From an uncultured Steroidobacter sp. (GTDB lineage: Bacteria > Pseudomonadota > Gammaproteobacteria > Steroidobacterales > Steroidobacteraceae): DNA of 64,000 nt. Both the position numbers and the translations under genes were made by a program. Each line of letters opens with the position of its first letter. Position 1 is the first letter of the stretch. The stretch spans positions 117,561 through 181,560 of the forward strand of contig CALLKK010000001.1 of NCBI GenBank assembly GCA_938008435.1. Direction: 5' to 3'. Of this stretch, positions 17,084-26,597 are shown in pieces. A model generated the notes under the pieces. The model was not told the DNA's origin. It ran no database searches and saw only the letters and a program-made list of their open reading frames with translations.

Positions 17084-18763
17084 TCAGCGTCCGAGGTAGT
17101 TCATGAGCCAGTTCATGGCAGGTCGCCGCGTCCCGTCGTTGTAGATCAAGCCGCTACCGTTCACCCAAGTCGAGCCGACGACGTAACCCCAGAGCGTGAT
17201 GCCGGCGACCGATGGATGGTTGTAGAAGATCGGGAACTGCGCCTGCATGATCGCGAGCTGCTCTTGGTCGTTGGTCCGTGCGACGTCGTACTCGGAGATG
17301 TAGATCGGCAAGCCGAGCGCGGCGACTTGATTGAGCTTGTTCTGAATGTCGCTGACGGACCAGTTCTCGAGTCCATGCGCTTGCAGCCCCAAGGCGTCGA
17401 CGACACCCGCATTGACCGCCGGCGTGGCCATCTGGATGAACGCCTGCGTGTCCCAGCTCAGCACGTTGTAGTCGTTGAGGATCAGAATGGCGTTCGGGCA
17501 GTACTGCCGTGCCAACTGGAAGGAGCGAATGATCCAGTTGCTGCCGAATGCGCTCTGCGCGTACGTTGCAGGTGCATGGCCCGGTGTTGCCTCGTTGACG
17601 ACGTCGATCATCGCCGTGTTCGGATAGCGCGCGCAGAAGTCGCGAATCCACTCTTCGATTTCCTCAGCCTGCTCGGCCGGGCTCAACGAATAGATCCAGC
17701 TCGGCGCTTGATTGCCCCATACGAACGTGTGCTGCTTGAACGGAATGCCGTGCTGCATGGCGTAGTTGTAGGCGCGGTCGAGTCCGCTCCAGTCGTAAAC
17801 GTCACGAACCGCTTCGACGACGCCCCATTTGCCTTCGTTCTCGGGCGTTATCTGATCCCAGTACTGAATGAAATCGGAGCGTACGTTGCCGTTGGTCGTG
17901 ATGTTGCCCACGAAGAACGCAGGCAGGGACGGATTGCCGTTGCCGCCGCCGACGACATTGCCGAAGCCGATTACGCCATTGCAGTGCATCCATTCGCTGA
18001 AACCGCCGTTGCCGCAGCTGCCGTTCGCCCATACGGCCGTGTTGTAGCTCTGCGCTTCGGTTTGGCGCGTCTCGCCGTTGACGACGATGTAATCGACCAC
18101 GACGTCGCGGCTGCCGCCGTCGTCATTGGTGAACGCGACGGTGATGCCGCCGGTCAAGTTCGTCGAGGCGGTGTAGTCTTGAAAGCTCGTCGTCAATGTC
18201 CAGGTGGCGATGTCGGTGTTGTCGACTCGCAGCGTGATCGACTCTTGTCCGGTGGTGCCGCGCGCTCGCACCGAGATGGTGTTGGCCTGGACCGGGCTCG
18301 AGACATTGCCGAAGCCGATGACGCCATTGCAGTGCATCCATTCGCTGAAGCCGCCGTTGCCACAGCTGCCGTTCGACCACACGGCCGTGTTGTAGCTCTG
18401 CGCCTCGGCTTGACGCGTCTCGCCGTTGACGATGATGTAATCGACGACGACGTCGCGATTGGCAGCGTCATTCGTGAACGCAACCGTGATGCCGCCCGTG
18501 AGCGTCGTCGTTGCGGTATAGTTCTGAAAGCTCGTCGACAATGTCCACGTTGCCACGTTGGTATTGTTGACGCGAAGCGTGATCGACTCGCTGCCGGACG
18601 TGCCGCGTGCGCGTACGACGATCGTGCTCGTGCCGCTTTGTGCGCTCGCAAGCGAAACGAGCGCCATGGTCAGTACGGCAGTGAGCGTGGCCAGTGCGCC
18701 GATACGCACTCTCGTCCAATACCCCCTGAGCTCCGTGAGATCGCTAGCGTTCACTACGTCCAT
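17084..18763 (-). CDS. GH10 endo-1,4-beta-xylanase with two CBM60-like modules
   Basis: 559 residues. A long signal region (membrane-spanning stretch around 22-42, cleavage near ASAQ) is followed by two nearly identical modules of 116 residues ending in QSYNTAVW-NGSCGNGGFSEW, the pattern of calcium-dependent xylan-binding CBM60. The catalytic GH10 barrel (about 280-559) has acid/base Glu391 in MIDVVNEATPG and nucleophile Glu491 in IYISEYDVA. It hydrolyses internal beta-1,4-xylosidic bonds of xylan. The ATG at 18763 has GGAGGG eight bases upstream and was preferred over longer in-frame starts. The duplicated modules are also nearly identical as DNA (348-bp offset). Its own terminator lies downstream. 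Confidence 0.93.
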   Translation of the reverse strand: MDVVNASDLTELRGYWTRVRIGALATLTAVLTMALVSLASAQSGTSTIVVRARGTSGSESITLRVNNTNVATWTLSTSFQNYTATTTLTGGITVAFTNDAANRDVVVDYIIVNGETRQAEAQSYNTAVWSNGSCGNGGFSEWMHCNGVIGFGNVSSPVQANTISVRARGTTGQESITLRVDNTDIATWTLTTSFQDYTASTNLTGGITVAFTNDDGGSRDVVVDYIVVNGETRQTEAQSYNTAVWANGSCGNGGFSEWMHCNGVIGFGNVVGGGNGNPSLPAFFVGNITTNGNVRSDFIQYWDQITPENEGKWGVVEAVRDVYDWSGLDRAYNYAMQHGIPFKQHTFVWGNQAPSWIYSLSPAEQAEEIEEWIRDFCARYPNTAMIDVVNEATPGHAPATYAQSAFGSNWIIRSFQLARQYCPNAILILNDYNVLSWDTQAFIQMATPAVNAGVVDALGLQAHGLENWSVSDIQNKLNQVAALGLPIYISEYDVARTNDQEQLAIMQAQFPIFYNHPSVAGITLWGYVVGSTWVNGSGLIYNDGTRRPAMNWLMNYLGR

Positions 18764-19524
18764 CGATATGCCCTCCATTTGGTCCTTGGAGACCGCTCGT
18801 GAAGAAGTCTCATGAGCGGCGTGAGGAACCTGCTCATCGGCAGGCTCCACGTCCGGCGACGAAGATTCATCGCCGGAAATTTCTTCGATGACGTGCAGGG
18901 TGCAGCGCGCGTGACGAAGCGCGTGCGAGGTGAGGCGCAGAGCGATGCTCACGCGGGAGCAGGCATCCTTCGGACGATTGCCCGTGGGGTGAGAGCGAGA
19001 CGCCCGCCGATCCAGGCGCGGCGTCGACGTCCTGCCGAGCTTGCGTGGCCATGAAGCAATCCGCTGCTGCTCGTCTCAACTGGCGCGGATACTAACGCAG
19101 CTGTTTCGCAGCGGCGCCGCCAAATCGGCCTCTCGGCGTACGTATGTATCACTAAGCGAAAATGCGGACGGCGTGCCGCCGCCGATCCTCGCGAGGCCAT
19201 GGCAGCGATCGCCGTGCGCGAAGGACGCTCGACCCGTCGAGGAGGCTCATTTGCAAAATTGTCGAGGCCGACGGTAGCATGGTGCTCGCCGCCGCGACCG
19301 GCGGCTCTTGCCTCTCATCGAGAAGCAGGGTGGGGGCGCTGCTCAGCGGCCCGGCGGGAGTGCCGTCGGGTCGTTGAGAGCGACGAGCCTGCATCTCGTC
19401 CCTGATCTGCCGCGAATCCCGCCGCCGTTTTGCCGAGCGCTTTCCTGTTCGACGACGAGCGTTCTGATGGCTCGCCTACGGACCTCGCGCGCGCTTGCCG
19501 CGTTCTCTTTGAAAGGAGAGCGCC
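18764..19524. other. Intergenic region, no gene recognised
   Basis: About 760 bases. Open frames here have no start signal or recognisable protein features. It presumably contains the promoters for the leftward xylanase and the rightward membrane-protein gene. A GAAAGGAGAG box just before 19525 is the ribosome-binding site of that gene. Confidence 0.5.
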
Positions 19525-20064
19525 ATGCAAGAGACTTTTCAAAGTGAGACGGACGAGTGGCTGCGCGCCGGCCGCCAGGCGCTCGTATCGGGCACGCTTG
19601 CGAGCGTACTGTCGACTGCCGTGCTCGCACTCGTGGGCAAGACCACGATGAACAAGCCAGCCGCGCCTACGAACGCAACGAGCCATTGGTTGTGGGGCGA
19701 GGAAGCATTTGCGTCGCACGAGCCCACGCTCGAGCACACGGCCGTCGGTTACGCGACGCACCATGCATCGGCTGTGATGTGGGCGACGCTGTTCGAGCGC
19801 TGGCTGAACTACAGAGGGGCGGTGCGCCCGAGCGAAATCGTACGCGACGCCGCTGCCATGACCGCGCTGGCATCCTCTGTCGATTACGGGCTCACGCCGC
19901 CGCGGCTGCGGCCGGGCTTCGAGCAGCATTTATCGGCGGGCGAGCTGTTCGGAGTTTTTGCCGCGTTCGGTGCGGGGCTTGCGCTCGGTGCGGTGCTCAA
20001 TCGCCGCCACGAGCGTCGGCTCGCGGAGCTGATGAATCTCCCGGCCGACGAGACGGTGCATTGA
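19525..20064 (+). CDS. Hypothetical membrane protein
   Basis: 179 residues. Two hydrophobic segments (about 22-38 and 140-160) suggest membrane insertion; the loop between them carries conserved-looking histidines and tryptophan (SHWLWGEEAFASHEPTLEHTAVGYATHHASAVMWATLFERW). I recognise the general pattern from uncharacterised proteobacterial proteins but cannot assign a family or function. The ATG is preceded by an excellent GGAGAG box. It is convergent with the M48 protease gene (13 bases between stops). Confidence 0.7.
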   Translation: MQETFQSETDEWLRAGRQALVSGTLASVLSTAVLALVGKTTMNKPAAPTNATSHWLWGEEAFASHEPTLEHTAVGYATHHASAVMWATLFERWLNYRGAVRPSEIVRDAAAMTALASSVDYGLTPPRLRPGFEQHLSAGELFGVFAAFGAGLALGAVLNRRHERRLAELMNLPADETVH

Positions 20065-20077
20065 CGCGAAGGACGCG

Positions 20078-21646
20078 CTACTCCGCAATGCGTGCGCCAT
20101 CGACACGGAAGCGCACGTACGAAAGCTGCTCGGGCGGAATCGCGCCGACGCCGGCGTCGCCCGCGATGCGCTGATTCGGCTTGAGCACGTCGCGGATAAC
20201 GATCGGTGACGCTTCGCGCACGATGCGGCCAGCATTGTCGACGAGCACGGGCGTGATGCGAATCATCGTAAGCGGCAGCGGCGCGCGATTCTCCACGATC
20301 AAGAGCAGGCGGCCTTGTCGATCGATCTCACCGCCGGTGGCGAGGTAACGTCCGGGGTTGCGCGGTAGATCGACCCGCACGAGCTCGGTCGCGGCCAGCT
20401 GGCCGTAGCGGCTGTTCGAGCTGGCTGCGGCCTGGTAGTGCTCGAGCGCGCGGTCCACCTCGCCGCGCTCTTTCGCGATATTGCCGAGGAAGTAGGCGGC
20501 CGGTGCGGTCGGCAGGAGCGCGGCGCTCTTGCGCAGCCATTCTTCCGCCTTCGTCTTGTTCCCGACCTGGTACTGCGCAAGACCTGCGCCCAAGTACGAG
20601 CCGAAATAATCCGGGTCCAGCTCGATCGCCTTCTCGTAATGAGGAAGCGCAGCCTGCGGATTTTTCGCGCTGAGCTCGATGTCGCCGAGCAGTTGATGGA
20701 AGCGGGCTTCGTGCGGAACTTGAGCGACGGCTTCGCGCGCGAGGCGGCGCGCCGTGGCGAGGTCGTTCTTCTGCGCGGCGCGGCTCGCCTCATCGTGCTT
20801 GTCGTAGGCCGGCTTCATTTTGAGGAGCGGCGCGATCATCGCGGCGTAACGCTCCTCGCCGAGCTCGCCGCCGCGCCCCAGCTCTTCGAGCAGTTTCTTG
20901 TTCTGCGCGACACGTTCGGTCGATGGCGGGTGCGATGCGAACAGTCCTTCGAGCCAGCTTTGGCGAGTATTCGCTTGCTCGGAGAGCCTGACGAAGGTTT
21001 CCTGCAAGGTGACCGCACCGATCGGATCGTAGCCGGCCTTCTTCATGTAGCGCATACCGTAGTGATCCGCTTCAAGCTCGTGCTCGCGGCTGTAGCGCGT
21101 CTGGATGAGCTGTGCGCCGACGCCCGCGCCCTGCAAGACGAGCGCCGCGACATTCTGATTGACGTCGCCGACCATCGCGCCGATCTGCGCGAGCGCAAGG
21201 CCTGCCTGCAGCAGTGTGCCGCGTTCTTGCGCCTTGGCTCCGTGGCGCGCCGCCGCGTGCACGATCTCATGGCCAAGCACGGCCGCAAGCTCGGCTTCGT
21301 TCTTGAGCTCGGTCAAAAGGCCGCGATTGATCGCGATCTTGCCGCCGGGCAGTGCCCACGCATTCGGCACGGAGTTGTTGAGCACGACGAACTCATACGG
21401 CAGCGCGCGATCCGACACGGCCGCGAGCTTGCGCCCGACCTCGTTCACATAGGTCGTGAGCTCGGGCAGTACGTCGAAATTGCCGCCTTCCGATTGCTGC
21501 GTCGGGGCGTAGTACTGCTCGCCGAGCTTGACCTCCTGTGCTTCGGAGATGAATTGCAGCTCTTTCTTGCCGGTGACTGGATTGACGCCGCAGGCCGTCA
21601 AGGCAGCGACGGCGAACAGATAGATGATGAGTCGCAGGAAGCGCAT
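20078..21646 (-). CDS. M48-family zinc metalloprotease with TPR domain (BepA-like lipoprotein)
   Basis: 522 residues. Lipobox LTAC (Cys19), then an M48 peptidase domain with zinc motif His126-Glu127-Ile-Val-His130 and the distal EHELEADHYGMRYM segment supplying the third ligand (ExxAD). Residues about 300-430 form tetratricopeptide-type helices (ALPHYEKAIELDPDYFGSYLG). The layout matches BepA/YfgC, a periplasmic protease that assists or degrades outer-membrane proteins such as LptD. A C-terminal extension of about 90 residues looks like a beta-sandwich absent from Escherichia coli BepA, and a lipid anchor replaces its simple signal peptide. Confidence 0.87.
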   Translation of the reverse strand: MRFLRLIIYLFAVAALTACGVNPVTGKKELQFISEAQEVKLGEQYYAPTQQSEGGNFDVLPELTTYVNEVGRKLAAVSDRALPYEFVVLNNSVPNAWALPGGKIAINRGLLTELKNEAELAAVLGHEIVHAAARHGAKAQERGTLLQAGLALAQIGAMVGDVNQNVAALVLQGAGVGAQLIQTRYSREHELEADHYGMRYMKKAGYDPIGAVTLQETFVRLSEQANTRQSWLEGLFASHPPSTERVAQNKKLLEELGRGGELGEERYAAMIAPLLKMKPAYDKHDEASRAAQKNDLATARRLAREAVAQVPHEARFHQLLGDIELSAKNPQAALPHYEKAIELDPDYFGSYLGAGLAQYQVGNKTKAEEWLRKSAALLPTAPAAYFLGNIAKERGEVDRALEHYQAAASSNSRYGQLAATELVRVDLPRNPGRYLATGGEIDRQGRLLLIVENRAPLPLTMIRITPVLVDNAGRIVREASPIVIRDVLKPNQRIAGDAGVGAIPPEQLSYVRFRVDGARIAE

Positions 21647-21779
21647 GAGAATCCCCTGCGCTAATCATTGTGGGAAAAACTCCGGGGAGCAAGGGGCGGC
21701 GCGCCAGGCCGCAGATGAAGGCGAGCGCTATGGATCTCGTGACGCAGAGGAGGGCATGCGATCCGAGCGAGATCGGCCC

Positions 21780-21809
21780 CAAAAGAAAAAGGCCGGGTGT
21801 CCCCGGCCT
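21780..21809 (-). terminator. Rho-independent terminator of the RRM gene
   Basis: Stem AGGCCGGG / CCCGGCCT (21790-21809) with a 4-base loop, followed on the minus strand by TTTTTCTTTT. It lies 31 bases beyond the stop codon at 21840. Confidence 0.92.
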
Positions 21810-21839
21810 CTTTCGTTCGCTGGCCTGCCAGCGTGGTGC

Positions 21840-22109
21840 TTACCAGCGACGCTGGCCGCCACCGCGCGGCTTGTCCTGCGCCTCGTTGACCTTGAGCGGG
21901 CGACCGCCCATGTCTTGGCCATTCAGGTTCTGGATCGCGCGGGCGGCATCGGCACGCGGCATTTCGACGAAGCCGAAACCGCGGGGACGACCCGTGTCAC
22001 GATCGTTGATCAGGGCAACGGATTCCACCGTGCCATGCTGCTCGAACAATGCGCGAACGGCGGCTTCATCGGCGGTGAACGGAAGGTTGCCAACGTAAAT
22101 CTTACTCAT
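21840..22109 (-). CDS. Small RNA-binding protein with one RRM
   Basis: 89 residues, a single RNA recognition motif: RNP2 IYVGNL (residues 4-9) and RNP1 RGFGFVEM (about 43-50), followed by a short basic Gly/Arg tail (KPRGGGQRRW). This is the size of cyanobacterial Rbp and proteobacterial glycine-rich RNA-binding proteins, often cold-induced. It probably binds single-stranded RNA in the cytoplasm. It is monocistronic with its own terminator and a long upstream non-coding region, which fits post-transcriptional or cold-shock control (inference). Confidence 0.93.
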   Translation of the reverse strand: MSKIYVGNLPFTADEAAVRALFEQHGTVESVALINDRDTGRPRGFGFVEMPRADAARAIQNLNGQDMGGRPLKVNEAQDKPRGGGQRRW

Positions 22110-22653
22110 ACTAAAAAGACCTCAATACCGGCTTCGTCAACGGAGCGAAGCCAAACGACTACAACAGCCATGCGTCATGCACGCTGCCTCCTGGATCGCG
22201 ACGTTATGGCTTTGCAGTCCCTGAGGGAGGCGAGGCTTGGGTCTCTGTGCGTGCGTACTGTGAAACAACAGTGGCGCTGGATGCTTTCAGCCGCGTAGGA
22301 GCGCGGAGGTGCACCGTTCAGAGGTCCCGGCGCGGCCAACTAGCCAAGGAGGGAAAACGAGAACGAAACGAACCGAGGCCCACTATACACGTTTGCAGGC
22401 ACAAAGCCAGGATTATTTTCTGGCATGCACCGAAGCGTGTGCCTGCTCACAAGTCCGGGCCTGTGCAGTCAAACTGCAGGCTACGCGCGAACACGGTAAG
22501 TCCGACACGTAAGCTCGCGTAGCAGCATCCTCGCGTGTTGACTCGCCTATAACCATCGCGCAACGCCACTGAAATTGCCGCAGCGAAAAGCGGGTTCCTA
22601 GCATCTGCTGCCGCCCTGAGGAGAGGGCAAGTACACACTTCAAGGAGCAGCAG
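22110..22653. other. Divergent intergenic region; possible long 5' leader of the RRM gene
   Basis: No gene recognised. On the minus strand a TATAGT sequence (22382-22387) could be a -10 box, giving a leader of roughly 260 bases before the RRM start, but the -35 is weak. A GCCGCGTAGGAGCGCGG-type hairpin lies near 22291. On the plus strand AAGGAGCAGCAG just before 22654 is the ribosome-binding site of the dipeptidase. Confidence 0.4.
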
Positions 22654-23913
22654 ATGCAATTCGCACATTCGGCATTCAAGCCGCTACGCAGCGTTATCGT
22701 TCTTCTGTCGATCGCCCAGGTGGGCTGGGCTGCCGCGGTCGATGATGCAACCGTGGAGCGTATTCACGAACGCGCCATCACGATCGATGCGCACCTGGAT
22801 TTGCCCGATGGCTTCGATCCGCAGGCGGCACGCTCGGATACCGACGGTCAGTTCGACCTCGCCAAGCTCGAACGCGGTCGCTTGGACGTGGCCACGGTCG
22901 CCTTGTTCGCGCCGCCGGCCAAGACGACGCCGCAGAACATTCAGGAGGCGCGCGCTCACGTCGATCGCCAGCTCGCGACCATCAAAGCGTTCGTCGCGGC
23001 CAATCCCGATCGCCTGACGCTGGTGAAGTCGCCCGCGGAGATCGAGCAGACGGCCGCAGCTGGCAAGCACGCCATTCTGCTCAGCTTCCTCAATGCGCTG
23101 CCGCTCGGCGACGATCTCGGTCTGCTCAGCCGCTACTACCGCGAGGGCGTACGCGTATTCGGTTTCGTGCACGCGAGCAACAACGCCTTTGCCGACTCGT
23201 CGCGTCCGAACGGCGCGTTCGGCGACAAGCCCAATGAGCATGGCGGTCTGACGCCGCTCGGCAAGCGCGCCGTCGCGGAGCTCAATCGGCTCGGCATCGT
23301 CATCGACGTGTCACAGCTCACGCCGGCCGGCGTGCTGCAGACGCTCGAGCTGAGCCGCGCACCGGTGATTGCATCGCATTCGGCGTTGCGCAGCCGTGTG
23401 GATGTGCCGCGCAACCTCACCGACGAAGAGCTCAAGGCAATCGCCAAGCATGGCGGTGTCGTGCACATCGTGGCGTTCGCGAGCTACTTGAAGTCCGATC
23501 CGAATCGGCGCGCGCAGTACCAGCGCGACATCTGGGATGCCTTCGGCCTGAAGCAGGGCGTCGACGATCCGAAGACGAAGCTCGATGCGGCGACGTACGC
23601 GAAGTTCCAGGCGGCCTACAGGAACTATTCCGCCAACAGCTGGCGCTATGCGTCGCTCGACGACTACGCCGATGCCATCGACGCCGCCGTCAAGCTCGTC
23701 GGCATCGACCATGTGGGAATCAGCTCCGACTTCAATCACGGCGGCGGCGTGACAGGCTTCGCGCACGTGGGCGAGGCGCGCAACGTCACTCGTAAGCTCC
23801 TCGAGCGCGGCTACAGCGAGGCGGACATCCGCAAGCTCTGGGGCGAGAACTTCCTGCGCGTCTTCCGCGAGGTCGAACAGGCGGCGCGCGTCCTGCAGTC
23901 GGCCGTGCGGTGA
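22654..23913 (+). CDS. Membrane dipeptidase (peptidase family M19)
   Basis: 419 residues with a signal peptide (cleavage near residue 26). Zinc-ligand motifs of renal dipeptidase-type enzymes are present: DAHLD near 47, the VASHSALR segment with a histidine ligand, and IDHVGISSDFNHGGG carrying the C-terminal aspartate. It should hydrolyse dipeptides, including D-configured or modified ones, in the periplasm. The start is supported by AAGGAG at the normal distance. It is followed by a strong hairpin and then by a TonB receptor gene, which might import peptides, though that is only an association by position. Confidence 0.9.
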   Translation: MQFAHSAFKPLRSVIVLLSIAQVGWAAAVDDATVERIHERAITIDAHLDLPDGFDPQAARSDTDGQFDLAKLERGRLDVATVALFAPPAKTTPQNIQEARAHVDRQLATIKAFVAANPDRLTLVKSPAEIEQTAAAGKHAILLSFLNALPLGDDLGLLSRYYREGVRVFGFVHASNNAFADSSRPNGAFGDKPNEHGGLTPLGKRAVAELNRLGIVIDVSQLTPAGVLQTLELSRAPVIASHSALRSRVDVPRNLTDEELKAIAKHGGVVHIVAFASYLKSDPNRRAQYQRDIWDAFGLKQGVDDPKTKLDAATYAKFQAAYRNYSANSWRYASLDDYADAIDAAVKLVGIDHVGISSDFNHGGGVTGFAHVGEARNVTRKLLERGYSEADIRKLWGENFLRVFREVEQAARVLQSAVR

Positions 23914-23921
23914 GGTTTGGG

Positions 23922-23954
23922 GTCGACATCGCCATGTCGATTGGCGATGTCGAC
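23922..23954. terminator. Strong hairpin after the dipeptidase, terminator-like
   Basis: A perfect 12-bp stem (GTCGACATCGCC / GGCGATGTCGAC) with a 9-base loop starts nine bases after the dipeptidase stop. It is followed by ATTCCTTGTG rather than a real T-tract, so intrinsic termination is possible but not certain. Confidence 0.5.
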
Positions 23955-24127
23955 ATTCCTTGTGATCGCTTCGTGACCGCGTGTCTGCATATCTAGATGA
24001 CTAACGAATATCTATCGTGACCGCTTCGTGTCCGCCTCTCGACTGATCGAGTGACCTTCCTTTCCTAGAGTGTCTAGCCAGCGCGGGATGGGCCGCGAAA
24101 TTGATCGATCAACACAGGAGAGGATAC

Positions 24128-26581
24128 ATGTCTTACGACAGAGCGTTCGGCGGGCTTGCCGTGGCGATTGCCGCCGCCCTTGCCGCGGGCGCGCCGGCAG
24201 CGGCACAGAACGGAGCACAGAGCGTGGACGGCACGGATGCGCTCTCAGAGGTCATCGTCACCGGCACCCGACGTGCGGAGCGGACGGTGGCCGAGTCGAG
24301 CGTACCGGTCGACATCGTCAGCGCGGACGATCTACAGGCGATCCCGCACGCGGATCTAAACAACAAGCTCCAGGCAACCGTCCCGTCTTACAACGTCAAG
24401 CGCCTGCCGCTCGCGGACGGCGCGATCTTCGTGCGGCCGGCTGCGCTGCGCGGGCTGTCGCCGGACCAGACGCTGGTGCTGGTCAACGGCAAGCGGCGCC
24501 ATCGCTCTGCCTTCGTCGATGTCACGGCGCAAGGTGCGCAGGCAGTGGATCTGGCGCACGTCCCGCAGATCGCGCTCGGGCGCGTGGAAGTGCTGCGCGA
24601 CGGCGCTTCGGCGCAGTATGGCTCCGATGCCATTGCAGGCGTGATCAATCTCATCTTGAGCGACGAGATCGAGCCGACGGCTTACCTGCAATGGGGCGAG
24701 TACTCGGAAGGCGACGGGCGCAGCCTGCAAGCGGCGGTGCGCGGCGGTTTCGAGCTCGGCGGCGCGGGCACGCTCACGCTGAGCGCGGAGTACACGGATG
24801 CGGAGGCGACCTCGCGTTCGCTGCAGCGGCCGCAGGCGCAAGCGCTCATCGATCAAGGCGAACCGTATGCGAGCAGCGTGCATCAGCCCGTGGTGCAGCG
24901 CTTCGGTCAGCCGGATCTCGAAGGGTTCCGCGTCTTCTACAACCTGAGGCTGGGTCTGAGCGATACGCTCACCGCATACGCCTTCGGAAACTTCGCGGAC
25001 ACCAAGGGCATCAACGATTTCAACTGGCGCGCACCGGCCCCGGCGGCTGGCTTCGGTCAAAGCAGCGCCTTCAATCGTTCGATCTATCAGGATGGGCCGA
25101 ACGCGATATTCCCGGATTGGGATCTGCGCTCGATCTATCCGGGCGGCTTCACGCCGCGGTTCGGCTCGAAGCAGGACGACTACTCGACGGTGATCGGCTT
25201 GCGCGGCGAGCCGAGCGCTAACTTCGCCTGGGATCTGAGCGGCTCGTACGGCTACAACAAGATCGACTATTTCCTGCACGAGACCATCAATGCCTCGCTC
25301 GGTCCGCTTTCGCCGACGTCGTTCGACGCGGGCTCGCGCGATCAGGCCGAGTACAACGTCAACCTCGACTTCGTCTATCGCTGGGATGCAGGTCTCAGCG
25401 AGCCGGTCAATGTGGCGTTCGGTGTCGAATACCGGCGCGAGACATTCGGCATTCAGGCGGGTGAGCCTGCTTCTTACGAAGTCGGTCCGCTGCGCGATCT
25501 GCCGCCCGGCGCGAACGGCTTCCCGGGCGCCTCGCCGCAGCAGGCGGGCGAGTGGTCGCGCGACAATTATGCGGTCTACGTCGATGTCGATGTCGATGTC
25601 ACCGATCGCTGGAACGTCGGCGTGGCCGGTCGCTTCGAGGATTACGACACCTTCGGCTCGACGACGAACGGCAAGATCAGCACGCGCTTCGTCGTCTCGC
25701 GGGCGTTGAGCCTGCGTGCCGCGGCGAGCACGGGCTTCCATGCGCCGACGCCGGGGCAGGCAAATCTCATCAATACGAATCAGTTCCCGGATGCTGCGAC
25801 GCAGACGGTCGTCACGGCGGGCACCTTGCCGCCGACGAGCCCGGTGGCCGTGCTGTTCGGCGGCAAAGAGCTGACGCCCGAAGAATCGGTGAATTACAGC
25901 GCGGGCTTGGTGCTCACGCCGACGGCCAATCTGACCGCATCGATCGACTACTACCGCATCAAGGTGGATGACCGCATCGGTTTGACTCAGCGCTATACGT
26001 TGACGCCGGAGCAACGCGCGGCGCTCGTGGCGGCGAATTTCCCGGCCGCGGCCGATCTCACGCAAGTCAATTTCTTCACGAACGGCTATGCCACGCTCAC
26101 GCGCGGCCTGGATGCCGTCATCAGCTTCCACAGTGCGCTGGGACCGGGTCAGCTCGCGCTCACCGGTGCATACAACCACAACAAGACCGAGATCACGCGC
26201 GCCGATCCGGGCGTCGTGTCGGTGCAGACGCGCACTCGCATCGAGGAGCAGACGCCGCGCAATACCGCCACGCTGACGGCCGAGTATCAATGGGGCCGCT
26301 GGGATATTCTCGCGCGCGCCCGCTACTACGGCGCATGGACGGATCCGCTCGGCGACGATCCGGACTTCAACCAACGTGTCGGTGCGCTCACGTTCTTCGA
26401 TCTGACGGGCAGCGTGCGCGTTACCGATGCGGTGAAGCTCACCCTCGGTCTCGAGAATGTCTTCGATCGCTATCCCGATCGCGCGCTCTACAACACGTTC
26501 CTCGGCATCAAGTATCCGAGATCGTCGCCGTACGAGAAGGACGGTCGGCAGGCGTTCGTGCGGCTGGGAGTGGACTTCTAG
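24128..26581 (+). CDS. TonB-dependent outer-membrane receptor
   Basis: 817 residues: signal peptide (cleavage near PAAAQ), plug domain (about 40-165) with LSEVIVTGTRRAERTVAESS, the ALRGLSPDQTLVLVNGKRRH segment and VLRDGASAQYGSDAIAGVIN, then a 22-strand barrel ending in the aromatic terminal residue of LGVDF. Such receptors bring siderophores, cobalamin, oligosaccharides or other large ligands across the outer membrane using TonB energy. The ligand is not evident. The ATG at 24128 is preceded by GGAGAGGA. No FecR or sigma-factor partner is adjacent. Confidence 0.92.
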   Translation: MSYDRAFGGLAVAIAAALAAGAPAAAQNGAQSVDGTDALSEVIVTGTRRAERTVAESSVPVDIVSADDLQAIPHADLNNKLQATVPSYNVKRLPLADGAIFVRPAALRGLSPDQTLVLVNGKRRHRSAFVDVTAQGAQAVDLAHVPQIALGRVEVLRDGASAQYGSDAIAGVINLILSDEIEPTAYLQWGEYSEGDGRSLQAAVRGGFELGGAGTLTLSAEYTDAEATSRSLQRPQAQALIDQGEPYASSVHQPVVQRFGQPDLEGFRVFYNLRLGLSDTLTAYAFGNFADTKGINDFNWRAPAPAAGFGQSSAFNRSIYQDGPNAIFPDWDLRSIYPGGFTPRFGSKQDDYSTVIGLRGEPSANFAWDLSGSYGYNKIDYFLHETINASLGPLSPTSFDAGSRDQAEYNVNLDFVYRWDAGLSEPVNVAFGVEYRRETFGIQAGEPASYEVGPLRDLPPGANGFPGASPQQAGEWSRDNYAVYVDVDVDVTDRWNVGVAGRFEDYDTFGSTTNGKISTRFVVSRALSLRAAASTGFHAPTPGQANLINTNQFPDAATQTVVTAGTLPPTSPVAVLFGGKELTPEESVNYSAGLVLTPTANLTASIDYYRIKVDDRIGLTQRYTLTPEQRAALVAANFPAAADLTQVNFFTNGYATLTRGLDAVISFHSALGPGQLALTGAYNHNKTEITRADPGVVSVQTRTRIEEQTPRNTATLTAEYQWGRWDILARARYYGAWTDPLGDDPDFNQRVGALTFFDLTGSVRVTDAVKLTLGLENVFDRYPDRALYNTFLGIKYPRSSPYEKDGRQAFVRLGVDF

Positions 26582-26597
26582 CCGTTGCTTGGGAGCA

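Noticed and set aside
19315..19929. 204-codon minus-strand frame overlapping the start of the membrane protein gene
   Set aside because: No start signal, Arg-rich low-complexity translation, and it overlaps a plus-strand gene with a strong ribosome-binding site.
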